A stretch of DNA of 37,598 nucleotides, from assembly GCA_041658785.1 (NCBI GenBank), contig JBAZZL010000010.1, positions 1 through 37,598 on the forward strand, in the 5' to 3' direction. The translations under genes were made by a program, and so were the position numbers. Below, piece by piece: positions 16,564 to 25,413 of the stretch (positions are counted from its first letter, which is position 1; each line of letters begins with the position of its first letter). The notes under the pieces were generated by a model, which worked only from the letters and a program-made list of their open reading frames with translations, was not told the origin of the DNA and searched no databases. The DNA is from JAHJGG01 sp041658785. Its GTDB lineage: Bacteria > Patescibacteriota > Patescibacteriia > Magasanikbacterales > UBA922.

Positions 16564-18135
16564 ATGCGCATTCAACCTCGTCGCGCCGCGTTTATCGGGA
16601 TAATCGCAGTCGCGGCTGTATTGTTCGCGGCCCAGCCGGCCCAAGCCTTTTATTTCAAACTCCCGCCCGCTTTGGAGAAAGCGGTGCAATCCTTAAAATC
16701 AGTGGCGCGAGCGCAAGCTGCCAGTGAGATGATCATCCAACCAACCGAACCGGCGCAGGTTGTCCAGCCAATCATTGGCGATGATTCTGGCGCGGCGCCG
16801 TCGCAACCAACCGAACAGAGAACAGATCAGCCAAGCCGCGAGCCGCAATCATCTGAAGCGACACCTGTTTTTCAGTCGGAAAATAAAAAAGAATCGCCGA
16901 ATAACGAGCAAGATAACGCCCGCCACTTGTTGGACATCAAACGCGGCGCGCGCGATTTAGCGCGTCAACTTAATAAATTCATCACACTCTTGACGCGTTT
17001 TGAAAAAGGAGGATTGATGATTTCTGATGGTGTTAAAACCAAAGTAGAGTCATTAAAAACCGACATTGCCAAATTGCAAAGCATCACTTCGCCGGAAGAA
17101 GCCGAGGAATTGGATATGAACGGAATGTGGAACACGATGCGTGAGTTAGAAGAAGAGCGGCAGAGTCTGGAACGGATGGAAAACATTACGCGGGAGATGA
17201 AACGGATTGAAAGCGAGATCAAGAGATTTAGCCAGCAAATCGCTAAACTGGAAAAGGCCAAAATGACGGTTCCGGCCGGAATTAAAGAAAATGTGGAAAA
17301 AGTAAAGACAAAAATCGCCGAAATCAAAGGCGGACAAATTGAGAATGCTGAAGACATCTGGGATTTAATGGAAGAGATGAATCAAGACCGCCAGACTTTG
17401 GAAATGCTTTCACGCTGGCCGCAGACTCTGAAAGATGTCAACCGTGAAATCAAACGATTAGAAATTGAACTGAAAAAAGTTAAAATAACGGTCGCGCGGC
17501 TGATTAAAAAAGGACTGGATTTGTCGGTCAATTTGGAGAAATTTACGGCTGAAGTGGAGCGCGTGAAGGCGGTAAAAGCCGATGCGGAAGCCAAAATGGC
17601 TGCTGGCGAAGTGGAGGAGGCGCTGGAATTATTGCAAAATGACTTTTTTGGCCAATTGGAAGATGTTTGGCAGGAGCATAAGATTATTATGACGATGAGC
17701 AACCTCGGCCAATTCAACGCCAATTTTCAACGGGAAATAAATCAGGGTAAACAAGAAATAAAAGTTTTGAAGCGCAAGAAAATAGATACGACCGGAGTTG
17801 AAGAAATATTGAATCAAGCTATAAACAAAGGCAATGAAGTAAAAACCGCGATGAAAACTAAGCCTGTGGATTATGAAAATGTTATCACCTTGATGGAAGA
17901 GTTGGAAGATTTGGGGCAGGAATTTGACAACCTGATGGCGGAATTGCGCGGTGATAATGTGGAGTTGCCTTGGGAAAAAGGCGTGCCGCAATTTAAAGAA
18001 ATAAAGATGTCGCCGACAATGGAAAAATTTTTGCCGCGAAAAGAAGCGCAACCGGCCAGACAAACTTGCAATATAAACGGCGTGGAAGTAGAAGGGTCGT
18101 GTGCCGAAGTGGAAAGCAAAATCATCGCTCCATAA
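16564..18135 (+). CDS. Secreted coiled-coil protein with about four repeated helical modules
   Basis: 523 residues. The N-terminal signal peptide (basic start, hydrophobic 10-22, AQA cleavage near residue 28) points to export. Residues about 55-117 are Pro/Gln/Ser-rich linker. Residues about 118-465 contain four similar 85-residue helical modules, each with a REIKRLE-type heptad helix, a short K-x-G turn region, and an ED-x-LMEEL-type end helix. The C-terminus has two cysteines (CNINGVEVEGSC) that could form a disulfide. No enzymatic motif. It has its own promoter and a strong terminator. Probably a cell-surface structural or adhesin-like protein; that role is inference. Confidence 0.85.
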   Translation: MRIQPRRAAFIGIIAVAAVLFAAQPAQAFYFKLPPALEKAVQSLKSVARAQAASEMIIQPTEPAQVVQPIIGDDSGAAPSQPTEQRTDQPSREPQSSEATPVFQSENKKESPNNEQDNARHLLDIKRGARDLARQLNKFITLLTRFEKGGLMISDGVKTKVESLKTDIAKLQSITSPEEAEELDMNGMWNTMRELEEERQSLERMENITREMKRIESEIKRFSQQIAKLEKAKMTVPAGIKENVEKVKTKIAEIKGGQIENAEDIWDLMEEMNQDRQTLEMLSRWPQTLKDVNREIKRLEIELKKVKITVARLIKKGLDLSVNLEKFTAEVERVKAVKADAEAKMAAGEVEEALELLQNDFFGQLEDVWQEHKIIMTMSNLGQFNANFQREINQGKQEIKVLKRKKIDTTGVEEILNQAINKGNEVKTAMKTKPVDYENVITLMEELEDLGQEFDNLMAELRGDNVELPWEKGVPQFKEIKMSPTMEKFLPRKEAQPARQTCNINGVEVEGSCAEVESKIIAP

Positions 18136-18162
18136 ATGGTTATCAAAATAATTCCGGCATCA

Positions 18163-18200
18163 AAAAACACCCAGCTTCTCGCGAGAAGCTGGGTGTTTTT
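18163..18200. terminator. Strong, perfectly palindromic terminator
   Basis: A 38-base perfect palindrome (arms start ACACCCAGCTTCTCG) bordered by A5 and T5 runs, 27 bases after the coiled-coil gene. By symmetry it could also terminate transcription from the minus-strand island. Confidence 0.9.
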
Positions 18201-18280
18201 AGTAGAAAATTTTCTTTTTGGGTTAATTTTTTTTGGCTAGCCATAGCTTTAAGCATAGGCGAATCTGCGAATTAATAATT

Positions 18281-18957
18281 TTATTTCTTTTTAAATTTTA
18301 ATATTTTTTTCACCGCGCGGTCAAAATCAGAAATATAATTTTTATCTTGCTCTTTGCGATATTTTTCATATTCCTGATTAGCCGTTTCCTCGGCCTCTTC
18401 GGCGCGCACTTTACCGGCATTTTTCAAAACGCCTTTCCCTAAAAGCGCCATGTACTCATCAAGCTTACCTATCCAATCTTTCATGGCCATAGCGTTTTCA
18501 CTTTTGGCTTGAATCTCGGCAAATGACAAATAGGCATCTACAATACGATTGAGCAACAGAAGCTCCTTTTCGTTCAAATAATTTTTGGCGATGTAAATAT
18601 CGCGCCGAATCATTTGGAAACCAGAAAAATTGGTAAGCCCCATAAGTATTTTTTTGCTATCTGCGCGCTCGGCAATAAGCTCCGCCGCAGTTCTTCCGGT
18701 TACTGCTTTGTACTATATTTTTTCCCGTCCGCCGCAGTTATTAAGAATTCCTTAATAACTGAATTTTGTCCAAGTTCCCGACTCTGAAATATATTTTTGA
18801 GATGTATGTTAATATTTGCAACCGTTGTTCCAAAAAGATCCGCCATGAGTTTTTGCGATAGCCACACATTTTCGTGTTCAAAACGAACTTCAACACGAGT
18901 TTGGCCGTCTTCCGTCTGATATAAAATGATTTGTGATTGTGGATTGTCCTTTTTCAT
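18281..18957 (-). pseudogene. RhuM-family pseudogene with internal deletion
   Basis: The N-terminal part (MKKDNPQSQIILYQTEDG, VWLSQKLMADLFGTT, FLITAADGKKYS) and the C-terminal part (TGRTAAELIAERADSKKI, MGLTNF, IAKNYLNEKEL, YEKYRKEQDKNYISDFDRAV) both match the intact RhuM protein at 24071-25090. The middle, more than 100 residues, is missing, and the two halves are in different frames at about 18710, so the first half stops at a TAA. The deletion removed the region around RKWATERLREYLIKGF in the intact copy. Confidence 0.85.
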
Positions 18958-19053
18958 GTTAATAAAGAGTAACACCATCTAATTTAACTTTGCGCAAGGC
19001 ATCGGCATAGATAAACAAAGTAATTTTTTGTGGATTTTTTTATTCATAAAGCT

Positions 19054-19227
19054 TTAATACGCCGCGAGTACTTTCAGAATCGCCATTGATAGACTGGTAA
19101 ATTCTTCTTTGGATTTTTCAAGCCTGCCTGCTTTGGCATCACTCTTGAGTTTGGGCACGCCCTGCGAACTCTCATTGCGATGAATTTCCGTGGTTGCCCG
19201 CTCACCAAGCACTGTCCGATTTTTTCG
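19054..19227 (-). pseudogene. BRO/DinD-like C-terminal remnant
   Basis: A frame ending at 19054 reads LGERATTEIHRNESSQG, PKLKSDAKAGRLEKSKEEF and ILKVLAAY. It matches the C-terminal region of the related remnant at 23.6-24.0 kb (LGERATTEIHRNENSRG). The N-terminal BRO domain is absent; an in-frame stop lies upstream. Just downstream, 18963-19020 can be read as ADALRKVKLDGVTLY before another stop, a further unassigned scrap. Confidence 0.7.
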
Positions 19228-19281
19228 GACACTTCAATATATCCCTGGGTAGTTTCCACTTCTTTTATCATAAATCTGAAA

Positions 19282-20121
19282 TCAATATGATGAGAGCGTT
19301 GAATAATTCCTATAATCAATCTTCTCAACTTTAAAAAAATCTTTCCATTCTATTAGTTTAACACCCCGCAATATCTTTTCCTGCTCGCCTGAGGATAGGA
19401 AATAATTAGACCCTATATCATATATAGGAACGCGCAAAGAACGAAAACTTTTAACAAATTTCAGTTTATTTTCGCTTGTGTATATAAAAAGATGAGATGG
19501 GACTGGCTGTTTTTGGTTAATTAAGGCAAAGCCGAGAATAAACTTGCTATTTGTTTCTCTCTGCCCGGATGAGCCGCTGCCTCCTCGGAGGGCGAGCTTT
19601 TTATTCTTATCATGCCAAATAAAGATGTTGTCATACGGGTTGCGCCAGTCAACGCGCGAAAATGGCTCCGGCAGCCGGTAATAGCGCTCTCTTTCGGTAA
19701 TGACGCGCGGCGCTTTCAACCTGGCGATATTTTTATGCCGCTTCATAATAGCACGCCGATAACGGCGCTCTAATTCATGATTTATAATATAGTCGTCTAT
19801 TGTTTTATATCTGCCTGATTTTTTCCAAATATTGCGGTATTTTTTCAGCCATTTGGCATATCGGTTATTCCCTTTCCTTTCTCCGTACTCCTCAGAAAAA
19901 CTCTCGTAAAGAAGACCAATATAAAGAGGCGCTATCTCCCGCTTTGTTTTTTTAACATATTCTTTTTTGTTCCACAATTTGGGATCTAGTGTTTCAATAA
20001 TAATAGTAATTGTGTAAGGTTTTTTGTTTTTAATCCTTCTGGCAATCTCCTTATGCGATGCAAAAGAATCATGAGAATATTCAATATCCTCAAATATATC
20101 ATGATCAATTTTTTTGCGCAT
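19282..20121 (-). CDS. Hypothetical basic protein
   Basis: 279 residues, strongly basic and aromatic, no membrane segment. Readable parts: YTITIIIETLDPKLWNKKEY, a K/R-rich middle (KWLKKYRNIWKKSGRYK, ERRYRRAIMKRHKNIARL), RLPEPFSRVDWRNPYDNIFIWHD, LRGGSGSSGQRET, and KLIEWKDFFKVEKIDYRNY. I recognise no family. Its first codons overlap, out of frame, the end of a RhuM remnant (20105-20209), so the present start may have been created by rearrangement. It could be a nucleic-acid-binding accessory gene; I claim no function. Confidence 0.6.
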   Translation of the reverse strand: MRKKIDHDIFEDIEYSHDSFASHKEIARRIKNKKPYTITIIIETLDPKLWNKKEYVKKTKREIAPLYIGLLYESFSEEYGERKGNNRYAKWLKKYRNIWKKSGRYKTIDDYIINHELERRYRRAIMKRHKNIARLKAPRVITERERYYRLPEPFSRVDWRNPYDNIFIWHDKNKKLALRGGSGSSGQRETNSKFILGFALINQKQPVPSHLFIYTSENKLKFVKSFRSLRVPIYDIGSNYFLSSGEQEKILRGVKLIEWKDFFKVEKIDYRNYSTLSSY

Positions 20122-20209
20122 AATCCAAATACATATTACCGATACGGTTTAGATGAGTGAGTTCTTTTTTATCCAAATAATTTTTAGCAAGGGTTACATC
20201 ACTTGGCAT
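20105..20209 (-). pseudogene. RhuM C-terminal remnant
   Basis: Reads MPSDVTLAKNYLDKKEL, THLNRIGNMYLDYAQKN then a stop. This matches DITIAKNYLNEKEINQLNLIVSLYIDFAE in the intact RhuM. About 34 residues remain. It overlaps the start of the following gene by 17 bases in another frame. Confidence 0.75.
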
Positions 20210-20213
20210 AATT

Positions 20214-20453
20214 TTACCCTGTTGTCAGATTAGCAAATTCCTCTTTGGATTTTTCAAGAAGTTTTTCTTTGACACCGCCGATCGTCCAAGACGCTTTTCC
20301 AGTTTTTTTTCGCACCGCCGGCAATGTCGCCACCCGTTCTTGGTGTGGCATCTATAAATTTCACTTCCGGCATAATTTCAGCAAATGCCCTTGCCAAAAG
20401 TGACTCTTCGAACAACTTTTCTCTTTTGGACTTTGTGGATAACTCAATTAAAG
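20214..20453 (-). pseudogene. Chimeric remnant: unassigned fragment joined to BRO/DinD-like C-terminus
   Basis: One open frame reads LSTKSKREKLFEESLLARAF, AEIMPEVKFIDATPRT and TGGDIAGGAKK. After a frame shift it continues LEKRLGRSAVSKKNFL, and the end in the first frame resembles EKSKEEFANLTTG before a stop at 20214. GGDIAGGARKKLEKRLGRS is the C-terminal signature of the BRO/DinD-like remnant near 23.7 kb. The KFIDATPRT part is from something I cannot name. Confidence 0.6.
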
Positions 20454-20636
20454 ATCTTTATATTTCGGTATTAAACCAATAAATAAGTATGCGGTGCGAA
20501 CTCCGTACTTTTCAGATAACCAAATGCGAAATCTCTTGTAATCTAGTTGCCAATTTGAACATGCTACGCCTTTGTGCAGGTTCGCTCCATCAATATAAGC
20601 ATAATTGTTTGGTTTTTCTTTCGTCATAATCTGCAA
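20448..20636 (-). pseudogene. NYN (PIN-like) domain protein, N-terminal fragment
   Basis: 62 residues: NYAYIDGANLHKGVACSNW, LDYKRFRIWLSEKYGVRTAY, LFIGLIPKYKDL then a stop. IDGANLHKG carries the first catalytic aspartate of NYN nucleases. A complete relative (21961-22500) is 179 residues, so about two thirds are lost here. A second remnant with the same PKYKEL motif is at 25118-25330. It lies behind leader-module copy 1, so it may still be transcribed. Confidence 0.75.
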
Positions 20637-20639
20637 TCT

Positions 20640-20817
20640 TAAATCTTTAAAAATCGCTGTTTATTTACAGCCGGAATTTTTTAAATACAAAATTTGAGGG
20701 CGTTTTACTCTCTCTCTCTCTCTCTCTCTCTCTCGTGTGAATGCGGGTATTTAGCTATAGACATAAGATTTTTTAACATAGACAGATAGTATACCACAAA
20801 AGGGGTTGCTATTTCAA
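20640..20817 (-). promoter_or_regulatory. Leader module copy 1: promoter, (GA)n tract, hairpin
   Basis: On the minus strand: TTGAAA (20812-20817), 18 bases, TATACT (20788-20793), then ATGTCTATAGCTAAA (ATG at 20764), a 27-base GA tract (20708-20734), the conserved AGTAAAACGCCCTCAAATTT, and a hairpin (GCTGTAAATAAACAGC) before the NYN fragment. The short frame from ATG 20764 reads into repeated Glu-Arg and stops at a TAA directly after the tract. Confidence 0.6.
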
Positions 20818-21636
20818 TCTTTTTATTGATTGATTTCCAACAAGAGACTGCATTTGGGAGATAGCGATACTATTGAGTTGTAATAATCGCTCGCTTTGAG
20901 ACAGCCCGCGGCGGATAAATTCCGCATTTATCCCTTCCAAATTTGCCAGCACCACCAGCTGAGTAACATCCGCGTAATCACGGATGTTGCCGTCTTTATC
21001 AGAATTATTATCCCGCCACTCTTTCGCAGTTTTTCCAAATAACGCCATATTCAATACGTCGGCCTCGTTGGCGTAAATTATGTCTGCTGATTGTTTCGTA
21101 AGCTGAAGAGGAATTAAATGTGTTTGAATTGCATCAGTATGGATTTTATAATTAATTTTTGTTAAAGCCCTTTTAACATCCCACCCAAGAGTCAACCTTT
21201 TATTTTCTTCTTCTTTAAGCCGTTGAAACTCTTTGATAAGAAATAATTTGAACTCTACGCTTATCCACGAAGCAAACTCAAAAGCTATGTCTTTATGAGC
21301 AAAAGTGCCGCCGCCATACCTGCCTGATTTAGAAATTATGCCAATCGCTCCTGTAGTTTTGATCCATTTTTGGGGAGAAAGCACAAACGAATTGCTTCCA
21401 GCTTCATTTCTAAACCCATCGAATTCGACCAGTTTAAAATTTGAGTTATTTATTTTCTCCCATAAACCAAGAAATTCTATTGTAGAGTAGGTTCTCATCC
21501 AATTTTTTACAACATCAGCGGGCGCATCTTTGTTTTTCATTCTGGCAATATCGGTCAGTGAAATAAAATCAGACTCAATTTTCTTAAAAATTACAATTTT
21601 TAACCCCTGAACAATAATTTTTTGACTTTTAGACAT
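20809..21636 (-). CDS. KilA-N domain protein
   Basis: 275 residues. The N-terminal KilA-N domain (about 20-120) is clear: DFISLTDIARMKN, VVKNWMRTYSTIEFLGLWE, NFKLVEFDGF, WIKTTGAIGIISKSGRYGG, and HKDIAFEFASWISVEFKLFL. KilA-N is a DNA-binding domain of phage and mobile-element regulators. The C-terminal half (KRALTKINYKIHTDAIQTHL, EADVLNMALFGKTAKEWR, LVVLANLEGINAEFI) is a helical extension found with it in many bacterial proteins. It is intact, with its own leader module upstream, and belongs to an island of similar accessory genes. The exact target is unknown. Confidence 0.88.
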   Translation of the reverse strand: MSKSQKIIVQGLKIVIFKKIESDFISLTDIARMKNKDAPADVVKNWMRTYSTIEFLGLWEKINNSNFKLVEFDGFRNEAGSNSFVLSPQKWIKTTGAIGIISKSGRYGGGTFAHKDIAFEFASWISVEFKLFLIKEFQRLKEEENKRLTLGWDVKRALTKINYKIHTDAIQTHLIPLQLTKQSADIIYANEADVLNMALFGKTAKEWRDNNSDKDGNIRDYADVTQLVVLANLEGINAEFIRRGLSQSERLLQLNSIAISQMQSLVGNQSIKRLK

Positions 21637-21739
21637 AGTTTCAAAACAACTTTAATTGCCTATTCTCGCTCTCTTTCATTTACTAAAATTGTCTTGCCGG
21701 CGCAGTTTTTGGATGTGGGCATAATAAATGAAAATTTAA

Positions 21740-21857
<118 letters not shown>

Positions 21858-21933
21858 ATCAAATTGATTGTGGATAACTTGCTCTTGACATATCCTTATG
21901 CCCATGATATTATTATTTTAGATAAGTCATCCG

Positions 21934-21954
21934 AAAGGCCCGCAAGGGTCTTTT
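21934..21954. terminator. Hairpin with GCAA tetraloop near the end of the NYN gene
   Basis: AAAGGCCC (21934-21941), GCAA loop, GGGTCTTT (21946-21953). T-rich on the plus strand; on the minus strand it follows the NYN stop by 7 bases. A plus-strand TTGACA (21883-21888) lies 45 bases before it, so a very short plus-strand RNA is also possible. Confidence 0.4.
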
Positions 21955-21960
21955 GTGATT

Positions 21961-22500
21961 TTAGCATGTTTTCATAGGTTCGTCTAATTGCCAGTGACCT
22001 TTAAATTTTTTAAGATCAAAATAAAAATCCGCGGCATCAACCAAATCTTTTGCAATATGCCAACGAGTTGAAATCACCACGACTCGCTTTTTCTGCCCCT
22101 TCAAAAGATTAATCAACGACACAAAATCGCTATCCCCGCTCATAATGACTGCTGTGTCATACTCATGCATCCGCGCCACCGCGTCCACTACCAGATCAGT
22201 ATCACAATTTCCTTTCAGGGTAATCGTCCCGTCATCATTTAAAATCTTCCGTAGACGTTTGAGTCGCAGAATGTAACCTTTTCGGCTTATCATTTCAAAA
22301 AACGACTGTTGCGCTATTGATTCTTCAAGATAGGCGCTATAATAATAAATTGCCACCAAATTACACTTCGTTTCAAAATATTTCTTTAACTTTTTAAAAT
22401 CAACCTTCCACCCCAAATCTTTGCGGCAGTAAATAATATTGGCCGCGTCTATAAATACGGCGACTCGTCCGCCAAGATGATCAAGTTTATTAAGCGGCAT
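21961..22500 (-). CDS. NYN-domain protein (LabA/DUF88-like putative RNase)
   Basis: 179 residues, complete NYN (PIN-like) fold. Acidic catalytic residues are visible in VAVFIDAANI, GNCDTDLVVDAVARM, and VIMSGDSDFVSLIN. The family (COG1432) has a metal-dependent nuclease-like active site and often acts on RNA. The end is KKFKGHWQLDEPMK. The start ATG 22498-22500 is preceded by TATACT about 20 bases upstream on the minus strand. It is the only complete NYN gene in the island; two others are fragments. Substrate unknown. Confidence 0.88.
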   Translation of the reverse strand: MPLNKLDHLGGRVAVFIDAANIIYCRKDLGWKVDFKKLKKYFETKCNLVAIYYYSAYLEESIAQQSFFEMISRKGYILRLKRLRKILNDDGTITLKGNCDTDLVVDAVARMHEYDTAVIMSGDSDFVSLINLLKGQKKRVVVISTRWHIAKDLVDAADFYFDLKKFKGHWQLDEPMKTC

Positions 22501-22533
22501 AGTTATAATTTCTTATGGGTATAGTATAGCACA

Positions 22534-23382
22534 TTATGTTAATCTTTTTGGGTTTTTGCCGTCGGGCAATTTAAAATTTTCTCCGCTTACCACTCGCTTG
22601 CCGGTTTTTTGTTCTAACTCCAACCGCGCGTTTTTGGCAATTCGCCCGCCTTTACGCGCCGGTATTTTATTTTCCTCAAGTCCTCGGGTTTGTTCCGTTT
22701 CCGCAATCTGGCGAGTAGAAAGTTCCGCTAACGCTGTAAAAACCAATTCCGCGTCAGACATGTGGTCGCGCAAATTTTCTGACTTCAGATTTTTTAACTG
22801 CTTATGTTGTTTTACGGACAAATTACTCCACTCTTTATGAATAATATTCGTCAAAATAGCGTATTCGTCTTTTTCTTTAACTTCATTGTCTTTCCAATAA
22901 TCCGTTAATTTATTTCTGATTTCCTGCCCCATCATTCTTTGCTGAATCCATTTTTCGCTTCTACCTAATTTTTGCCAGTAATCTCGGCTACGATTAAGCG
23001 CCTTTTCCGGGTCGTTTATTTCTTCTATTCTTTCGTAGCCAACACGAGCTAGCCAAAGTTTAACTGGCTCGGCCTTAGGGCTGGGAACCGATTGAATAAG
23101 GCGCAATAACGTTTCTACATCCGCAACATCGGTTTTATAATACTTTCCATCGGCAGACTGCAATTTCAGTTTGTCACATTTTGTGACAGACTCATTTCCC
23201 TCTTGTTTTAAACGACTTTTTAGTGTTGTCCAATAGCTTTGCGCCTTTTTGAAATCGGGCTGTTCAGTAAGAATGGCGATAATATCAATAATCGAAAAAT
23301 ACCATTTTTCTTGTTTTTTATCCCAATGACGGCGGATTTTTTTGCCTTCAAAAATTGTAATTTGTTTGTTATTCTTTTTCAT
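22534..23382 (-). CDS. BRO-N/DinD-like family protein
   Basis: 282 residues. The N-terminal BRO-type domain (about 7-110) includes KKIRRHWDKKQEKWYFSIID, IIAILTEQPDFKKAQSYW, LKSRLKQEG, and DVADVETLLRLIQSVPSPKAEP followed by KLWLARVGYERIEEI. The C-terminal part has ELVFTALAELSTRQIA and RKGGRIAKNARLELEQKTGKR, as in DinD and phage antirepressor-like proteins. It is intact and preceded by leader-module copy 3. Family members are DNA-binding or damage-inducible proteins of unclear function. It has two decayed relatives in the same island. Confidence 0.85.
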   Translation of the reverse strand: MKKNNKQITIFEGKKIRRHWDKKQEKWYFSIIDIIAILTEQPDFKKAQSYWTTLKSRLKQEGNESVTKCDKLKLQSADGKYYKTDVADVETLLRLIQSVPSPKAEPVKLWLARVGYERIEEINDPEKALNRSRDYWQKLGRSEKWIQQRMMGQEIRNKLTDYWKDNEVKEKDEYAILTNIIHKEWSNLSVKQHKQLKNLKSENLRDHMSDAELVFTALAELSTRQIAETEQTRGLEENKIPARKGGRIAKNARLELEQKTGKRVVSGENFKLPDGKNPKRLT

Positions 23383-23545
23383 AAACCCCGCGCTTTTTTA
23401 AAATCTCTGCCAACCCCGCCGCTTAAAAAGCGGCAAAGATTTGCTAAAATTAAAAATTTTGGAGCGTCGTTTACTCTCTCTCGTTTGAATATGGTGTTTA
23501 GCTATGGACATAACTTTTGGTACAGATATAGTATACCGCAAAATT
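23383..23545 (-). promoter_or_regulatory. Leader module copy 3: promoter, short GA tract, upstream small frame
   Basis: Minus strand: TATACT in TTTTGCGGTATACTATATC, ATGTCCATAGCTAAA (ATG at 23511), a 9-base GA tract (23474-23482), AGTAAACGACGCTCC, and a hairpin GCCGCTTTTTAAGCGGC before the BRO gene. Here the small frame from the ATG stays open past the tract for 37 codons (MSIAKHHIQTRESKRRSKIF...) and ends just upstream of the BRO start. Confidence 0.55.
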
Positions 23546-23572
23546 AGCTATTAACAACAATTTTTGTGGTGT

Positions 23573-24060
23573 TTATCGGCGAGGCAGGGCTTCCGGATTT
23601 TTCAAGCCTGCCTGCCCATGGCCCCGCTGTGGCGGATCCTCGCCTTTGGCGGGGCGTGGCCGGCAAGGCAGGAAGTTTTTCTTTGACACCACTGATCGTC
23701 CAAGTCGTTTTTCCAGCTTCTTTCTCGCGCCGCCGGCAATATCGCCGCCTGCTTTGGCATCGCTTGTGAGCTTTGGTATGCCCCGCGAATTCTCATTGCG
23801 ATGAATTTCAGTTGTTGCCCGCTCGCCAAGCATAGTAAAAATTTGTATAAAGCCCTTGTTCTTTTCGTGGCAAGTTCTGGGTCTTCAATTTCCTTCACTC
23901 GTTCGTAACCAACTCGCGCCAACCAAAGTTTTATCGGCTCGGCTTTTTTGCTTGGAATAGACTGGATAATCCTGAAAAGATGTTCCGGATTTCCAACTAA
24001 AGTTTTTCTGTTTTTTCCGCTTTCCGTAGCCATTTCTACCCGGGATGACAGGTTTTCTAC
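23573..24060 (-). pseudogene. BRO/DinD-like pseudogene
   Basis: The first part reads VENLSSRVEMATESGKNRKT, EHLFRIIQSIPSKKAEPIKL and WLARVGYERVKEIEDPELAT. The second part, in another frame, reads IFTMLGERATTEIHRNENSR, PKLTSDAKAGGDIAGGARKK and LEKRLGRSVVSKKNF. The BRO N-terminus and a middle segment are missing, and the halves join out of frame near 23850. The tail is overrun by a GC-rich palindromic repeat (23600-23670; CCGCTGTGGCGG core). It starts immediately after the RhuM gene. Confidence 0.8.
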
Positions 24061-24070
24061 AGTCTCATAT

Positions 24071-25090
24071 TTATTTCTTCTTCCGACCGTTAAGCAATTT
24101 TTTCACTTCGCGGTCGAAGTCGGAAATATAGTTTTTGTCCTGGCCCTTTCTATATTTTTCGTATTCCTGAAGCGCCTTTTCCTCAGCCCGTTTCGCACTC
24201 ACCTTACCAGACGTATACAACAATTTTTTTTCAGAGATAGTTAAAAACTCATCAAGTTTAGTTATCCAATCCCGCATTTTCATCAAGCGGCCGCTCGATG
24301 CCTGCAACTCAGCGAAATCAATATAGAGCGAGACAATCAAATTTAGCTGATTTATTTCCTTTTCGTTTAAATAATTTTTAGCAATCGTTATGTCGCTTGC
24401 GATAATATAATCGCTTTTAAAACTGGTAAGTCCCATTAAAGGCTTTTTACTATTTACGCGCAGAGCTACAACTTCTGCCGCGGTATGCCCATGCACGGCA
24501 TAGTGCATTTTGTTTTGCACTGTGGCAAAAAATTCATGGGTTAGTTTGTCATCATTACTATAATCAATACTTGTCGCGTAAATATCCGTGACTTTCTGAT
24601 AAAACATCCGTTCACTGCTGCGGACATCACGAATCCGCTGAAGCAATTCCTGAAAATAACGAACTCGCCCGCCGCCCTGCTTAAGTCGTTCATCGTCCAT
24701 GGTAAACCCCTTGATTAAATACTCCCGCAACCTCTCCGTTGCCCATTTACGAAATTGCGTTCCCTTATCGGATCGCACGCGATAGCCGATCGCGAGAATA
24801 GCATCCAGATTATAATGTTTTGCATCATATTTTTTTGCGTCGGCGGCAGTTATTCGGAAACTCCGAATAACTGATTTTTCGTCCAATTCTTTACTCTCAA
24901 AAACATTTTTCAGGTGTTCATTCACGGTTGGAACACTGATATCAAACAGCTCCGCGATCAATTTTTGTGTGAGCCAAACATTTTCATCTTCAATAACAAC
25001 ACGAATTTTTTGCCCATCATCAATGTTGTGATATATGGCGATTTGCGATTTTTGGCTGTGGGCGATTTTTTGTTGATTTTTATTACTCAT
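24071..25090 (-). CDS. RhuM-family protein (intact)
   Basis: 339 residues from ATG 25088-25090 (MSNKNQQKIAHSQKS). The N-terminal region contains DENVWLTQKLIAELFDISVP, a winged-helix-like DNA-binding part, then FRITAADAKKYDAKHYNLDA, ILAIGYRVRSDKGTQFRKWA, and the RhuM C-terminal part (HGHTAAEVVALRVNSKKPLM, IAKNYLNEKEINQLN, YEKYRKGQDKNYISDFDREV). RhuM was named from a Salmonella pathogenicity island; its molecular role is not known. Two decayed copies lie at 18281-18957 and 20105-20209. The ATG lies only 6 bases after the -10 box, so the mRNA is probably leaderless. Confidence 0.9.
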   Translation of the reverse strand: MSNKNQQKIAHSQKSQIAIYHNIDDGQKIRVVIEDENVWLTQKLIAELFDISVPTVNEHLKNVFESKELDEKSVIRSFRITAADAKKYDAKHYNLDAILAIGYRVRSDKGTQFRKWATERLREYLIKGFTMDDERLKQGGGRVRYFQELLQRIRDVRSSERMFYQKVTDIYATSIDYSNDDKLTHEFFATVQNKMHYAVHGHTAAEVVALRVNSKKPLMGLTSFKSDYIIASDITIAKNYLNEKEINQLNLIVSLYIDFAELQASSGRLMKMRDWITKLDEFLTISEKKLLYTSGKVSAKRAEEKALQEYEKYRKGQDKNYISDFDREVKKLLNGRKKK

Positions 25091-25096
25091 ACGAGA

Positions 25097-25102
25097 ATTA
25101 TA
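25097..25102 (-). promoter_or_regulatory. -10 box for a leaderless RhuM transcript
   Basis: TATAAT on the minus strand; the ATG at 25090 is 6 bases downstream, where transcription should begin. Confidence 0.55.
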
Positions 25103-25117
25103 CACACTGCTCACTCA

Positions 25118-25330
25118 TCAGCCGCTTCCTGCCACGATGTTGGAGTTAGAGTAATGAACGGGTTGACAAAATTTGGTACGCTTCAACAATAAAATAAAAC
25201 CGCACTCTTGAAGATACTTGTACAACTCCTTGTATTTCGGAATCGGTCCAATAAAAATATAAGTATACCATTTTTTATTAATATTCGACAACTGCCATGG
25301 ATAACTCTTTCGTATTACGCTTAGCCATCA
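25118..25330 (-). pseudogene. NYN-domain remnant
   Basis: Reads RKSYPWQLSNINKKWYTYIF, IGPIPKYKELYKYLQECGFI, LLLKRTKF and stops at 25118. IFIGPIPKYKEL matches LFIGLIPKYKDL of the fragment at 20448-20636. The N-terminal IDGAN motif and the catalytic C-terminal part are both missing. Confidence 0.65.
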
Positions 25331-25413
25331 TTCTTCACTCCATTTTTCCGTATATCTAATATCAATTCTTTTCGCGTCGTGCTTACTGCCGGCTTGTCCA
25401 AAATAATGAACGA

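Noticed and set aside
21883..21954. Small RNA from a plus-strand TTGACA promoter to the GCAA hairpin
   Set aside because: The -10 is weak and the transcript would be only about 40 bases; the hairpin is more simply a terminator for the NYN gene.
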